From assembly GCA_009763385.1 (NCBI GenBank), contig CM019823.1, positions 174,808,574 through 174,872,573 on the forward strand: a stretch of DNA of 64,000 nucleotides, given 5' to 3'. A model generated the notes under the pieces. It was given only the letters and a program-made list of their open reading frames with translations. It was not told the DNA's origin and ran no database searches. A program made the translations under genes and the position numbers. This stretch comes from Coix lacryma-jobi var. lacryma-jobi. Taxonomy: Eukaryota; Streptophyta; Magnoliopsida; Poales; Poaceae. Below are positions 13,038 to 24,308 of the stretch, piece by piece (the first letter of the stretch is position 1; every line of letters begins with the position of its first letter).

Positions 13038-15016
13038 TGAAGGACCGAGAAGCTACTCGAAAGCGACCAGAGGGGGGGTGAATGGGAGCTTCAAGATTTC
13101 CTTCTGAAACTAGATGCCACTGTCCCAAACTCAACCCCAAAAGCGAAACCTAGAGCTTGCTAATGTCCACGACCCTAGATGTAGGGTGGATGCTCCTAGA
13201 AGCACAGCGGGACACTAGACAACCCTAGGAAGCCAACGCAAAAGACGGAACTCGAAACCAATCAAGAACGAACGAACCACGAACGAAAACGCGCGAAAAC
13301 TGGATCGACCGGACTCTGGCCTGCGTCCGGTCAGCAGGGACCGGACGCGTCCGGTCAGCCAAAAACCGGTTTTGGACCTCTCTGGAACTGACCGGACGCA
13401 GTGACTGCGAGCGTCCGGTCGATCCCCGTGCGTCCGGTCACAAGCACGTTCGAGTAGTGAACAGGACTATGGGCGAGTCCGGTCACCACTAAACTCCAGC
13501 GTCCGGTCAGAGCAAAAACCAGAACACGCTCAAACCTTCAACGACCGGACGCGTCCGGTCAAGTCGTGACTGGCGTCGGTCACCCCGAAACTGCACTGAA
13601 ACTCCGGCGATTCAACCCGATCTCCTCCGAATCAAGTGCTCTAGGCTTGGGATTCGATCTGAGGAGTCACAAGGAGGTTAGTGAGCTATCTCTAAGAGAT
13701 CATGGCTCGAACCTAACTCCAAATCGGTGAATCGAAGGAATTCGGGGAGGGAAGAAAAAGAGACCCGAAACTAAAACTTGATCGATCTCCTAGACCGTGA
13801 GGTTAGAGATGATTCTTTTGGTGGAAAGAAGTGCCTCACGATCTAGAACAACTCAGTTCAAACGGAATCGCAAAAGATGAACCGAGCACAAAGATCAAGC
13901 GACGGGAAAACTCAAGGCACAAAGCAAACCGCGAAGAACCTGATGAACATGAAATCAAAACGCGAATTGACACCTAGAGATGGGATCCAAGGTGAGGATA
14001 CGGCTCACTTCCTCGAATCAACAGTACACAGAGTGGAGTCTCTCTGCGGATCTCAACTAGCTAAAGCAGGGATGGGAGAGTGGGAAACCCTAGCAAATGA
14101 AGGCACTAACTGAAATAGCTAAAACTGAGATGGGGAGGAGGGTGTCTCCCCTAGACTACTTATACTAACCTAGCCTAAGCCTATTTCCTACTCTACCCCT
14201 CTACTGTATTTACAGAGCGGACCAGCCTAACCCTAAGGCTATTCTAGTCCACCCGCTGGTGGTAGGTAGATCCGACGGCCACGCCCGCACGGTCTTCCGC
14301 GTCGCCTCCACGCAACCTTCAGATCGCCGCCACGTGCCGCCACCACTCTGCACCCCCGGTTTTGTGGCCCAAACCGGGAAACCAGCCTTTCCATCAGCCC
14401 ACGGTTTTGAGGCCCAAACCGGGAAACCAGCCTCCAGCCCGAGTTTTGTGGCCCAAACTCGGAAACCCGCAGCGCCCGAGTTTTGAGGCCCAAACTCGGA
14501 AACCGGCCCACGCCCAGGTTTTGAGGCTCAACCTGGAAACCGTCACACGCCCAGGTTTTGTGGCTCAACCTGGAAACCCAGCACCCAGGTTTTGAGGCCC
14601 AAACCTGGAAACCGTCCACCGTTGGTTTTTCCCGGGCTCTACCAACAAACCGGCGTCGTAGAGGGGATGCAACGCCTGTGCACCCTTCCACCGACATGAT
14701 CGCACTTCTCCGCTTGTCGCTGTCACAGGCTGCCAGCCACCACAGCTGATCCTCCGGCCTCCAGTCCATCAGTCCAAGTCCACGTCCGCCCTTCACCGTC
14801 CGATACATCGGCATGGCACGTCCGCCGCACGGCACGCCCATCCTTCATCGCGCCCGGTCCGTCGGCACGGCACGTCGCAACTTGACCTTCACCCGCCATC
14901 GACCACTGTCTCCGTGCTCGACACCTGCACAACACAAGCCAAAAAGAAACATGCGCATCATCTCCGTTGACAATCACTCATCACACAGAGACTCGGCATA
15001 CACCCATGTATCCGCA
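13038..15016 (-). mobile_element. Sirevirus solo LTR inserted in element A gag
   Basis: On minus the 1979-bp sequence starts TGCGGATACATGG and ends CGGTCCTTCA. It is closely similar along its length to the LTRs of the complete Sirevirus at 51548-63201. Perfect 5-bp target duplications, CATAC, flank it at 13033-13037 and 15017-15021. No internal sequence remains, so it arose by LTR-LTR recombination. It contains the hairpin array (14355-14610) and the CCGGAC palindromes (about 13305-13585) seen in the full element. Confidence 0.93.
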
Positions 15017-15021
15017 CATAC

Positions 15022-16118
15022 ATGATGTCCACCAGCTTCTTCTCCTTGGTGCCCGTGTAGAAGTGCGTATGGAACTTCTGTTCCAAGTCTGCCCAAGAGA
15101 GAATAGAGCCCGGTGGCAGAGACGTGAACCAAGCGAACGCCGGCCCAGTGAGCGATGACGGGAAGTACCGAACCCTGAAGGCATCCTCGGTATTGGCCTC
15201 TCCAAGCTGGAGCAGATAGCGACTGATGTGCTCTACCGTGCTAGTGTCGTCTAAGCTGGAGAACCTGGACAGGTCTGTCGGCACTTTGACTCTGGCGGCA
15301 GAGCCACACGGTGGAACCATTCGGGGAACGGAGATCTGTAAGCATGAGTACCCTTAGGCTTCAGGCCGAAAGTGCGCTGCATCATATCTGCCATCCTCTC
15401 TAGCATGACATCGACATTAGAGTCGGCGGTCTTCTCGGCCGTCGGCTTCCCGTATCCTGGATGTGGGGCACCTCTATGTTGTGAGGCTCAAGCATCTCAT
15501 GGTACCCATTTCCATAGTAGTCCTTTATGAGCCTATAGGTTTGCGGGGAGATCTTGCATGTTGACTCTGGTGTCTGACCCTTAGTGTCGAACGTGAGCTG
15601 ACCCATGGTCGGCAATTGGCCCTCTGGCATGCGCTTCTCTTGAGTGGCGAGCCCGCCTGATTGAGCCTTAGGCGGGGTCTCCTCACCAGCGGCTCCTGCC
15701 CCCTAGAGGTGATTCGGCAGATTGAAAAGATGTGGTCCTGCTATAGGGCCAAACTCCGCCTCCATAAGTTCATCGGCCTTGGGGCCGAATTGGGCGATCA
15801 TGATGGTACGAAAAGTGTTGAGAAACGCCCCATGCATGCGACCGATGGCGCCAGAGACAGCTTCGTTGATTATGTGAGACATCTTCAACACTGCCTCCGC
15901 TTCCCCGGGATCATCCGGGTTGAGCTGGACGGGCTTCGGCAGATCGTGCAGACGGCGAACCCTCCGCTCTTGTTCTTGGAAAAGGCTTCTAGGCACTTGG
16001 CCTGGAACTCGGCACAAGCATTATCCACCTGCTCTTTGTACTCGTCAGGTAGTTCAGCGAGCTGCACCTGCACGAGCCCCGCCTTGTTGCTGGCCTCAGC
16101 TTCAATGACTTCGACCAT
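15022..16118 (-). pseudogene. Element A gag, N-terminal part
   Basis: A likely start ATG is at 16118 on minus (MVEVIEAEASNKAG), 18 bases after the primer-binding site. The frame shifts near 15960 (15703-16017 carries AFLNTFRTIMIAQFG) and again near 15630 and 15320. The last piece, 15320-15022, carries the gag core FAWFTSLPPGSILSW and ends in a sequence that continues at 13032 beyond the solo LTR. Frameshifts rule out a functional product. Confidence 0.65.
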
Positions 16119-16135
16119 TGCTGCAGGAAAAAAGG

Positions 16136-16153
16136 GGTCCCCCGGGCGTGCCA
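16136..16153 (-). other. Element A primer-binding site
   Basis: The minus strand reads TGGCACGCCCGGGGGACC, seven bases inside the 5' LTR (which ends, on minus, at 16161). It differs from the initiator-Met type used by the Sirevirus and the long-LTR element and from the TGGCGCGCC type of element B. I do not assign the tRNA. Confidence 0.65.
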
Positions 16154-16160
16154 AAAAGTG

Positions 16161-17558
16161 TGTTGGCACTAAAAGTGACGCACTGTACCAATCACACAGC
16201 AAGCCGGAGAAGCTGGCTTCAAATGTAGCCCGGGTGCTCAGAAGTCCGGTGCGTGCCAGTCAGTTTGCCCTGCAACTAACAAGGGAGATAAACTGTTAAA
16301 TACAAAGCTGGAACGTGCCGGGTATGACCAGACAGTTCCAAGATGTACGGCCCTGAAGCCACTTACGACGACATATAGCTATGAAAGCTATCTGCCAACA
16401 GGTTTAAAAGATTATTCGGCAATATGAACAAAGTTACGTGAATAACAGGTTGCCGAACACGTTTGCATGAGAATCGTACTTGCATGACGTATTAAATATA
16501 AGTTAAAACTTAACCAATCTCGATTGTACGACCGAGTTGGGGTCCATGGGGATTGAACATACAAACTAAGCATGACTAAGCTAATCTAAAGCCTGCGCCT
16601 GTCGCACGACACCTTACTCTATCATAGGTCAAACATACTTAACATGCATGAACCCTCACCACGTGGCAATCCAGATACGATCCAATCGGCTATTACGAAC
16701 AGTAGATCTACTACATAAAAGACTTTACAATAATAAACGTGAGAGAACAAAGCAGATCTATAAAAGATAAAGCCGAAACCAACGGTATCTAGATTGGCAA
16801 AAGTGTTACGATGAAATAAATAAAAAACATATAACACAAGGTAACTTAATGAATCTACTAGACTGCCACATCTAATAGAGCCGATAACTATTTAGTTGTG
16901 TCTCAATCCGCCGCACGATACAAGACATAAACAAAGACTTCCCGTCATTAGCTTAAATCCGCCGCACGATACTAAGCTTAACGTACGAGACTACTTGCAC
17001 CATATCTAAATCCGCCGCACGATACTAGACATGATTAACAAGGTTGCCGGAACTTAGGAGGTCGACGGCGATGGCCCTCTCGAAGAACCCGACGACACGA
17101 CTTGGGACTCGAAGACGGCCGGGGCCGGTTGGTTGTATTGATGTGAACCCCTTTTACAATAGCCTCAGGGTTTTATTTATCCCTGGTGTTCTCTGAGTCT
17201 AGAAGGACACGACTACAACGAAGAATTAGGAAACTTATCAAAATATGATGCCTTCTAATCTAAAGTTTCCTCAATAACCGGCATGCACTAAAATGACGAG
17301 ATCCCATCGCTAAAATCTCTTGTCATGCAGTAATTTGTCATCTTCTAACGCAAACCGACTTGGCTTTGAAACTTGAAGTAGCCGGACCGCAAGCGTCATG
17401 TTGCCCGAACAATGATCGCCGTTGCTAGTTGCCTCACAGCTTGCGAATACACTGAGTAGCCGACGCTTCCTATTCTGCCGAATCCCTTAGGTGGGCGACT
17501 TCTCCGAATGGCGTCGTGCTGGCCCCACTTGTCATAGTGCGAAAATTCTGTGTTAACA
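16161..17558 (-). repeat. Element A 5' LTR (indel-rich)
   Basis: This 1398-bp copy matches the LTR at 4397-5796, with the same ends. It carries many one-base insertions and deletions, concentrated after about 17040, and its TATA region (around 17165-17180) has lost bases. The divergence suggests an older insertion, or poor consensus quality in this stretch. Confidence 0.8.
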
Positions 17559-17562
17559 CTGG

Positions 17563-18970
17563 TGTCGGTGGTACGAAAAAGGGTACCCCCAATCAACGCA
17601 AAACCCGAACGCTCTATCTCGTCTCGCCCGAGCCCTCCCAGCCAGGCCTCGGGCGAACGCTCTATCTCCGTCTCGCCCGAGCCCCTCCCAGCCAGGCCTC
17701 GGGCGAACGCTCTATCTCCGTCTCGCCGAGCCCTCCCAGCCAGGCCTCGGGCGAACGCTCTATCTCCGTCTCGCCCGAGCCCTCCCAGCCAGGCCTCGGG
17801 CGAACGCTCTGTCTCCGTCTCGCCCGAGCCCTCCCAGCCAGGCTCGGGCGAACGCTCTTTCTCCGCTCGCCCGAGCCCTCCGAGCAAGGCCTCGGGCGAG
17901 CACGATCGCTCTCCGTCTCGCCCGAGCCCTCCAGGCCTCGGGCGAGCGCGCCCCCACACCTCGAGCCTTAACGCACGGACCTCGAGCTGTACAGACAGCC
18001 GTACCAGCCCATACCACGCATTTAATGCCTTCACCTACTCCGGTCATGTCCACTAGTGCACAGCATGTACCACAGTAACTCGGTGTAAAGGTCAAGTCTC
18101 GTTTTCACCACAAGCATGGGCAAAAGGGCACCAGTACAGCACTGTTCGGCCAAGCCAGGCAGCAACTCCTCGAGGCCGGCTACGCGCCCCTCGAGCTCTG
18201 CACTGTAACCCCTCGAGGCCGGCTACGCGCCCCTCGAGCCCTGCACTGTAACCCCTCGAGGCCGGCTACGCGCCCCTCGAGCCCTGCACTGTAACCCCTC
18301 GAGGCCGGCTACGCGCCCCTCGAGCCCTGCACTGTAACACCTCGAGGCCGGCTCCGCGCCCCTCGAGCCCCCGTGGCACCACCTCGAAGCCGGCTCCGCG
18401 CCCTTCGAGCCCTAACTACTTTCATGCTATTGGAGGACAGGTACCCCAAGACCCGGAGGGACCCCGCCGCGTACTGTACATTCCGGGATGGGTGCTGTAC
18501 GGCTCCCGCCTTGTCGCGCCACCACGTCGCGCCCAGGATGGAAGCCACGACCCAAGGACGCCTCAACAGCGACGATCACATCGGCTCCAGTGGCCCCGAC
18601 AAGACAGGGTTCCTACCCTTCTCCGTGGGGCACCATACGCCCCGACACCTGTAATACCTTTATGTAACCCTGGCCTCCCCTTGCTCTATAAAAGGGGACA
18701 CTAGGGCCCTCATTCAAGGGGACGGACACAACACACGAGTCCACACACAGGCACGAGTCCGGACTCCGGTCCACGCTCACTGAGCTTGTATTCTCCCCTG
18801 TACAAGCACTTAGGTGCAAGTAATACAAGAACATCCCCCCCGCTGGACGTAGGGCCTTCTTTGCCCGAACCAGGATAAATCCTTGTGTCCTCTTGCATCA
18901 CCATCCAGGAAGAGAAGCACGCGATCATATCACTCGTTGGTGTGATACCCCCGGGTACGAAACACCGACA
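17563..18970 (+). repeat. Element B 5' LTR with two tandem arrays and TATA box
   Basis: The 1408-bp LTR ends CACCGACA just before the primer-binding site. Array 1 (about 17609-17945) has about seven copies of a 47-49 bp unit containing CGAACGCTCTATCTCCGTC and CCCGAGCCCTCC. Array 2 (18168-18418) has six copies of a 42-bp unit containing CGAGGCCGGCTACGCGCC and CTGCACTGTAAC. A clear TATAAAAG lies at 18687-18694, so transcription should begin about 30 bp downstream. The arrays sit upstream of the TATA box, where LTR enhancers normally lie. Confidence 0.88.
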
Positions 18971-18972
18971 GT

Positions 18973-18990
18973 TGGCGCGCCAGGTAGGGG
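18973..18990 (+). other. Element B primer-binding site
   Basis: TGGCGCGCCAGGTAGGGG begins two bases after the 5' LTR end at 18970. This sets the plus orientation of element B. Confidence 0.8.
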
Positions 18991-19377
18991 ACTTCGCGTG
19001 TCCGAGCCGATTTCTCGTTGATTCCTGGATGGCTTCATCCCCTCTTCCGTTCTCGGCTGGTGCCGTCGTCTGGTTCGGGAGCCTCGAGTTCCTGGCCACA
19101 GGCAACGGCAACGAGCTGACTCTGCTCTCCACGGAGGGCCCGAGCGGAGTGCGTGTCACGCCACCCCGCGCGGGGGGCGTGACGCGTCGCCCGCACCACC
19201 ACACGTCGCCACATCGCGAGCGGCGCCGTCGTCACCGTCGTCGCCGGGCGCAGGCGGTGCCCGCGGCAAACACCTACGCCCGTAGCCGGTGCAGGGTCCC
19301 CAAGGGGAAACCAGCCCGGCGCGCGGCCGGAGACCTCCAGGGCGCACCCCGCCCGCCTAGCGACTTCGCATTCATCA

Positions 19378-21638
19378 TGCGTACGGACCAGGAACCAGGC
19401 CAGAGGCCTCCGAGCCGTGCGCCGTCGACGCCACTCAGCCTCCTCCCGCACGGGTCGCGCCGCGCTCGACGCCAGCGGTTCCGGTCGGCCTCGACAACTC
19501 TGCGGCTGTATACGCCCACCGCCTCGACGAGCGCCATCAGGACCAGACGGTGGCGGACCGGGAGCAGCGTTCGGGCGCGCTGCTGCAGGCCATGGCCAGC
19601 CTGGATGGAGATCGTCCACCCCGCGTGCGTCGACCGCGACTTCTTGCGAGCCTTCGAGCCACCTCGGCGAGCCACCGTCGGAGAATGGTACCGCGAGCTG
19701 CGGTCCCAGCATCGGCAAGGCGGCGTGCCGTCAACAGCTCCGACTCCGACGAATACGACTACCACGACCCCGACCTCTGGGATCCCACCAGGGAGTGCTT
19801 CCAACTCGAGGGAGTCGTATGCGATACCGAGGACGAAGGCGACGACGACAGGCCGGCGCTCGACCTAGAGGGACCTAGCGACGTGGCCGCGGCAGGCGGA
19901 TCACGCGTTCAGGGAAGGGACGAACCTCCAGCACGGCTGTGTACCGCCTAAGCACGACGATGGCCGGGCGGCGCAACTCGCACAAGTGCAAGAGGCAATC
20001 ACCAAAGCCGAGGAAGAACGGCGACACCTGCTGCAGCTCCGGCAAACCCTGATGCAGGAACCACCCCAGCCCCGAGGAGCCGGAGCTCGAGGCCGGGCTC
20101 GAGAGAGGTCCACCGGCGGATCCTCGAGGACGGGGCACCAGCACGCCCTGAGGTATGTTTCCCGCGAGCTGGGCAGAACGTGGTGGCGGCGGCTATGATG
20201 CTCCGTGACCTGCCCGCCGTCTCCAACCCCGATGCCAGGCGCATGCTCGGAGAAATGAAAAACCTCCTCGAGACAGCCGCGGTACAGCAGGCCGAGAGCT
20301 CGGCGTCACGCCGACGCGGAGCAGCCTCGGGGAGACCGGCGGACACGCCCCACGACGCTCGCGAGGCATCCGTCCACCAGCCGGACGCCTCTCGAGCTAG
20401 GCCAGTCCGCGAACGGATCGTCGACAACCGGCCACCTCGAGACCCCAACGACGCCCGCAACGACATCAACCGACGGCGCAAGGACAAGGGGGCCAAGAGC
20501 GTGGCTATAGCGCCCATCGAGGGGGGCGCTACGACAGCGACGAGGACCGGCAGGTCCTCGAGCCCCCGGGCCCCCGAGTCTTCAGCCGGGCCATCCGCAG
20601 CTCGACCCTCCCCGACCGCTTCCGACCGCCGACCAACATCGTGAAGTATGACGGGGAGGTCGAGCCCAAGCTCTGGCTCTCGGACTTCCGCCTTGGCTGC
20701 CAACTGGGCGGAGCGAAGAACGACGACCGCGTGATCATACGTCAACTCCCACTTTACCTCTCGGACACCGCCCGCCGGTGGCTCGAGGGGCTCCCGCCGG
20801 ATCGGATCCATGACTGGGCCGACCTAGTCAGGGTCTTCGACGGGAATTTCAAGGGGACCTGCGTGCGTCCAGGCAACCCCTGGGACCTACGGCGTTGCAG
20901 GCAGGCGGCGGACGAGCCCCTCCGCGACTTGCTCGACGGTTCTCGAAGCAGCGTCTCGAGCTCCCCCACGTGCCTGACGAGGACGTCATCTCAGCGTTCC
21001 TCGCGGGCACGACATGCCAAGAGCTTGTTCATGAGCTAGGACGCTACCGTCCCGGGACGGTCGAGGACCTGATGGATCGCGTCACCAGCTTTGCTTCGGG
21101 CGACGAAGCAGTGGGGGCCTTCTTTGGCCGTTCCACGGACAAAGGCAAGGCGGTGATCGCGCCGGAGGGCTCCAACAAGGGCAACGACGCCAAGAACGAC
21201 AACAATGACGGCAACAAAAGGAAGAAAAACAAACGCAAGGGCCAGAAGGCGAAGCGTGGCGCCGATGACGACGACGACAAAGAGGTGCTCGCGGGCGCCC
21301 TCGAGCCTAAGAAGCCCCGAGGCCCCCCTGATGGGGCTGTTTTCGACCAGATGCTCGAGGATCCCTGCACCTACCACAGGGGCCCCGTAAACCACAAGTT
21401 GAAAGACTGCCGACTGTTGAAGGGCTACTACTCCAAGCTCGGCGATAAGAGGGAAGACGCGCCTAAGGGAAAGGATACCGATCGACGCGGCGGCAGGAAC
21501 GCAGATGGCGACTTCCCCCCGGTGCGCGACTGCTACATGATCTACGGGGGGCCGACCGTCGGGCTCTCAGCTCCGAGAAAGAAAGAAGGAGCGCCGGGAA
21601 ATCTTTTCGCTTGGCCACGACGCCCCCCGGTATCTTGA
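19378..21638 (+). pseudogene. Element B gag (frameshifted)
   Basis: The region is very GC-rich and encodes charged, low-complexity N-terminal sequence from about 19378. The recognisable gag core runs in one frame at 20641-20940 (KLWLSDFRLGCQLGG, RRWLEGLPP) and then shifts to another frame at about 20940, continuing to 21638 (ISAFLAGTTCQELVHELG). A lysine-rich stretch follows near 21200-21260, then a degenerate knuckle with CTYHRGPVNHKLKDC. Another frame change lies near 20525. The product would be a structural capsid protein, but it is not translatable as one chain. Confidence 0.7.
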
Positions 21639-21639
21639 C

Positions 21640-24240
21640 TGGTCCGATGCGCCAATCACGTTCGACCGTGACGACCATCCGGACCGTGTCATAAACCGGG
21701 GGCTTACCCCCTCGTCGTCGACCCCATCATATCGACGTTCGGTTCTCCAAGGTGTTGATGGATGGGGGCTCGAGCCTCAACATCATATACCTCGAGACCC
21801 TCGACCTCCTGGGGATTTCAGAGGGACAGCTCCGACCCAGCGTCGGGGGGTTCCACGGAGTAGTACCAGGAAAGAAGGCCCACCCCCTGGGCGCATCGAC
21901 CTGCCGGTTTGCTTCGGCACGCCGGCAAACTTCCGTCAGGAAACGCTCACCTTCGAGGTGGTCGGCTTCCAAGGGACCTACCACGCCATCATCGGCCGGC
22001 CAGGCTACGCCAAGTTCATGGCGATTCCTAACTACACGTACTTGAAGCTCAAGATGCCGGGGCCAAAAGGGGTCATCACCGTTGACACCTCCTACGAGCA
22101 CGCATACCACTGCGACGTGGAGTGCGTCGAGCGGGGGGAGGCCAACGTCCACCTCGACTCGCTCGAGGCCTTGGCAGCTCTGGCCACCGAGGGGGCCCCA
22201 GAAGCAAAGCGTCACGCCGGCACCTTCGAGCCGGCTGAGCACACCAAGCAAATACCCGTCGACCCGACCTCGGCCAATGGCAAGACGCTGACCATCAGTA
22301 CCAGCCTCGAGCCCAAATAGGAAGCAGTGCTCGTCGACTTTCTCCGCGCGAACATCGACATGTTTGCGTGGAACCCCTCGGACATGCCGGGCATACCGAG
22401 GGAAGTCGCCGAGCACGCCTTGGAGATCCAGGCCGGGTCCAGACCGGTGAAGCAACGCCTGCGCCGCTTCGACGAGGAAAAGCGCAGGATCATCGGCGAG
22501 GAGGTGCACAAGCTTTTGGCGGCCGGATTCATCAAGGAGGTATTTTACCCAGAGTGGCTAGCTAACCCTGTACTAGTTAGGAAAAAGAATGGAAAAATGC
22601 GGATGTGTGTAGATTACACTGGTCTGAATAAAGCATGTCCAAAAGTTCCATTTCCTTTACCTAGAATTGACCAGATCGTCGATTCCACTGCTGGGTGCGA
22701 AGTGCTTTCGTTCCTTGATGCGTATTCCGGCTACCACCAAATTAGGATGAGAAAATCCGATGAATCGCGACCTCTTTTATCACGCCATTTGGTATGTATT
22801 GCTATGTTACGATGCCCTTCGGCCTTCGAAACGCCGGGGCAACGTACCAACGATGTATGCAGCACATCTTTGGCGAGCACATAGGCAAGACCGTCGAGGC
22901 CTACGTCGATGACATCGTGGTTAAAACTAAAAAAGTCGGGAACCTCATCAGCAACCTCGAGACCACGTTCGAGTGCCTCCGGGCCAAGAATGTGAAGCTC
23001 AACCCCGAGAAGTGTGTCTTTGGTGTGCCTCGAGGCATGCTACTTGGCTACATCGTCTCACAACGGGGGATCGAGGCAAACCCTGAAAAAATCTCAGCAG
23101 TCACGAGGATGGGCCCGATTCGTGACCTCAAGGGTGTGCAGAAAGTGACAGGCTGCCTAGCCGCTCTCAGCAGATTCATCTCGAGGCTGGGGGAAAAGCA
23201 CTACCCCTCTACCGCCTGCTAAAAAAGACGGAACACTTTGCGTGGACCGCCGAAGCCGAGGAGGCCTTAACCAAGTTGAAGGGGTTGCTGACTTCTGCAC
23301 CAATTCTCGTGCCCCCGCGACCAGCCGAAGGTGGCGATTCCCCGAGCCCCTCCTCCTCTATGTGGCCGCAACCACTCAGGTGGTTAGCGCGGTCATAGCC
23401 GTCGAGAGGCACGAGGAGGGTCATACATTGCCGGTCCAACGACCGGTATACTTCACCAGTGAGGTACTCTCCGAGGCCAAGGTCCGGTATCCGCACATCC
23501 AAAAGCTGCTCTACGGCATCATCGTCACAAGGCGCAAGCTCCAGCACTACTTCCTCGCTCATCCCGTGACGGTGGTGTCGTCCTTCCCCCTCGGAGAGAT
23601 CGTCAACAATCGGGAGGCCACGGGGCGCATCGCCAAGTGGTCCGCCGAACTAATGGGGGAGACCATCACCTATGCCCCGCGAAAGGCCATCAAGTCGCAA
23701 GCGTTGGCGGACTTCGTTGCTGAATGGACCGACACTCAGCTCCCGCCGGCACAGATTCAAGCCGAGCTCTGGACCATGTACTTCGATGGATCCCTCACGA
23801 AGACGGGGGCAGGAGCAGGCCTGCTCTTCATCTCACCCCTCGGAGTACACATGCGCTACCTGCTACGCTTGCACTTCCCCGCCTCCAACAACGTCGCCGA
23901 GTACGAGGCCCTCGTCAATGGGCTGCGCATCGCCCTCGAGCTCGGGGTCCGACGCCTCGACGCCCGAGGAGACTCGCAGCTTCGTCATCAACCAGGTTAT
24001 GAAGGCTTCAAGCTGCATCGATCCCAAGATGGAGGCATACTGCGGGGAGGTGCGCAAGCTGGAAGACAAGTTTTACGGCCTCGAGCTCAACCACATAGCT
24101 CGAAAGTACAACGAGGCCGCAGACGAGCTGGCAAAGTTGGCGTCCACGCGCGGCACGGTACCGCCAGACGTCTTCTCGAGGGACGTCTTCGAGCCATCCG
24201 TCGAAATCGACCGGGGGCTGGCCCCTCGACGCCACCCCTC
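21640..24240 (+). pseudogene. Element B protease, reverse transcriptase and RNase H (broken)
   Basis: The protease active site reads VLMDGGSSLN at about 21752-21780. After a frameshift near 21905 come GTYHAIIGRPGY and a linker ending in an in-frame TAG at 22318-22320. RT starts at about 22400 (PVKQRLRRFDEEKRR), and its palm (MPFGLRNAGATYQR and YVDD at 22902-22913) lies in a different frame after about 22770. RNase H follows in two frames: MYFDGSLTKTGAGAG at about 23776, then NHIARKYNEAADELAKL near 24090. A segment from 22556 to about 22800 is markedly AT-rich compared with the rest of pol. Confidence 0.78.
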
Positions 24241-24308
24241 GAGCAAGACACGGGGGCTCGACTCTCAACGCCACCCCTCGAGAAAGACCCTCGACGTCCG
24301 CGGAGGCG

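Larger units (their letters stand above)
4397..17558 (-). mobile_element. Gypsy element A (minus strand, degenerate, with antisense PMD gene)
   Basis: Two LTRs (4397-5796 and 16161-17558) start TGTTGGCACT and end GTTAACA as read on +. Between them on the minus strand come gag, protease, reverse transcriptase with YIDD, RNase H and integrase, in Ty3/gypsy order. Left target sequence is CCTGG (4392-4396); on the right only CTGG remains before element B. A Sirevirus solo LTR (13038-15016) splits gag, and a plant-mobile-domain pseudogene lies antisense between pol and the 3' LTR. Frameshifts in every domain make it non-autonomous. Confidence 0.85.

Noticed and set aside
14239..14841. 200-codon frame with repeated WASKPG/FGPQN-like words in the solo LTR, and similar frames in both Sirevirus LTRs
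   Set aside because: It is a translation of the tandem hairpin array. Open frames exist on both strands because the repeat unit lacks stops.
17559..17562. Element A and element B as one composite element
   Set aside because: Each has its own LTR pair, primer-binding site and orientation. CTGG between them is a target remnant, not internal sequence.
17516..18056. Arg/Pro/Ser-rich open frames on both strands at 17516-18095 and 31851-32333
   Set aside because: They are translations of the 47-49 bp tandem array in the element B LTRs, not genes.
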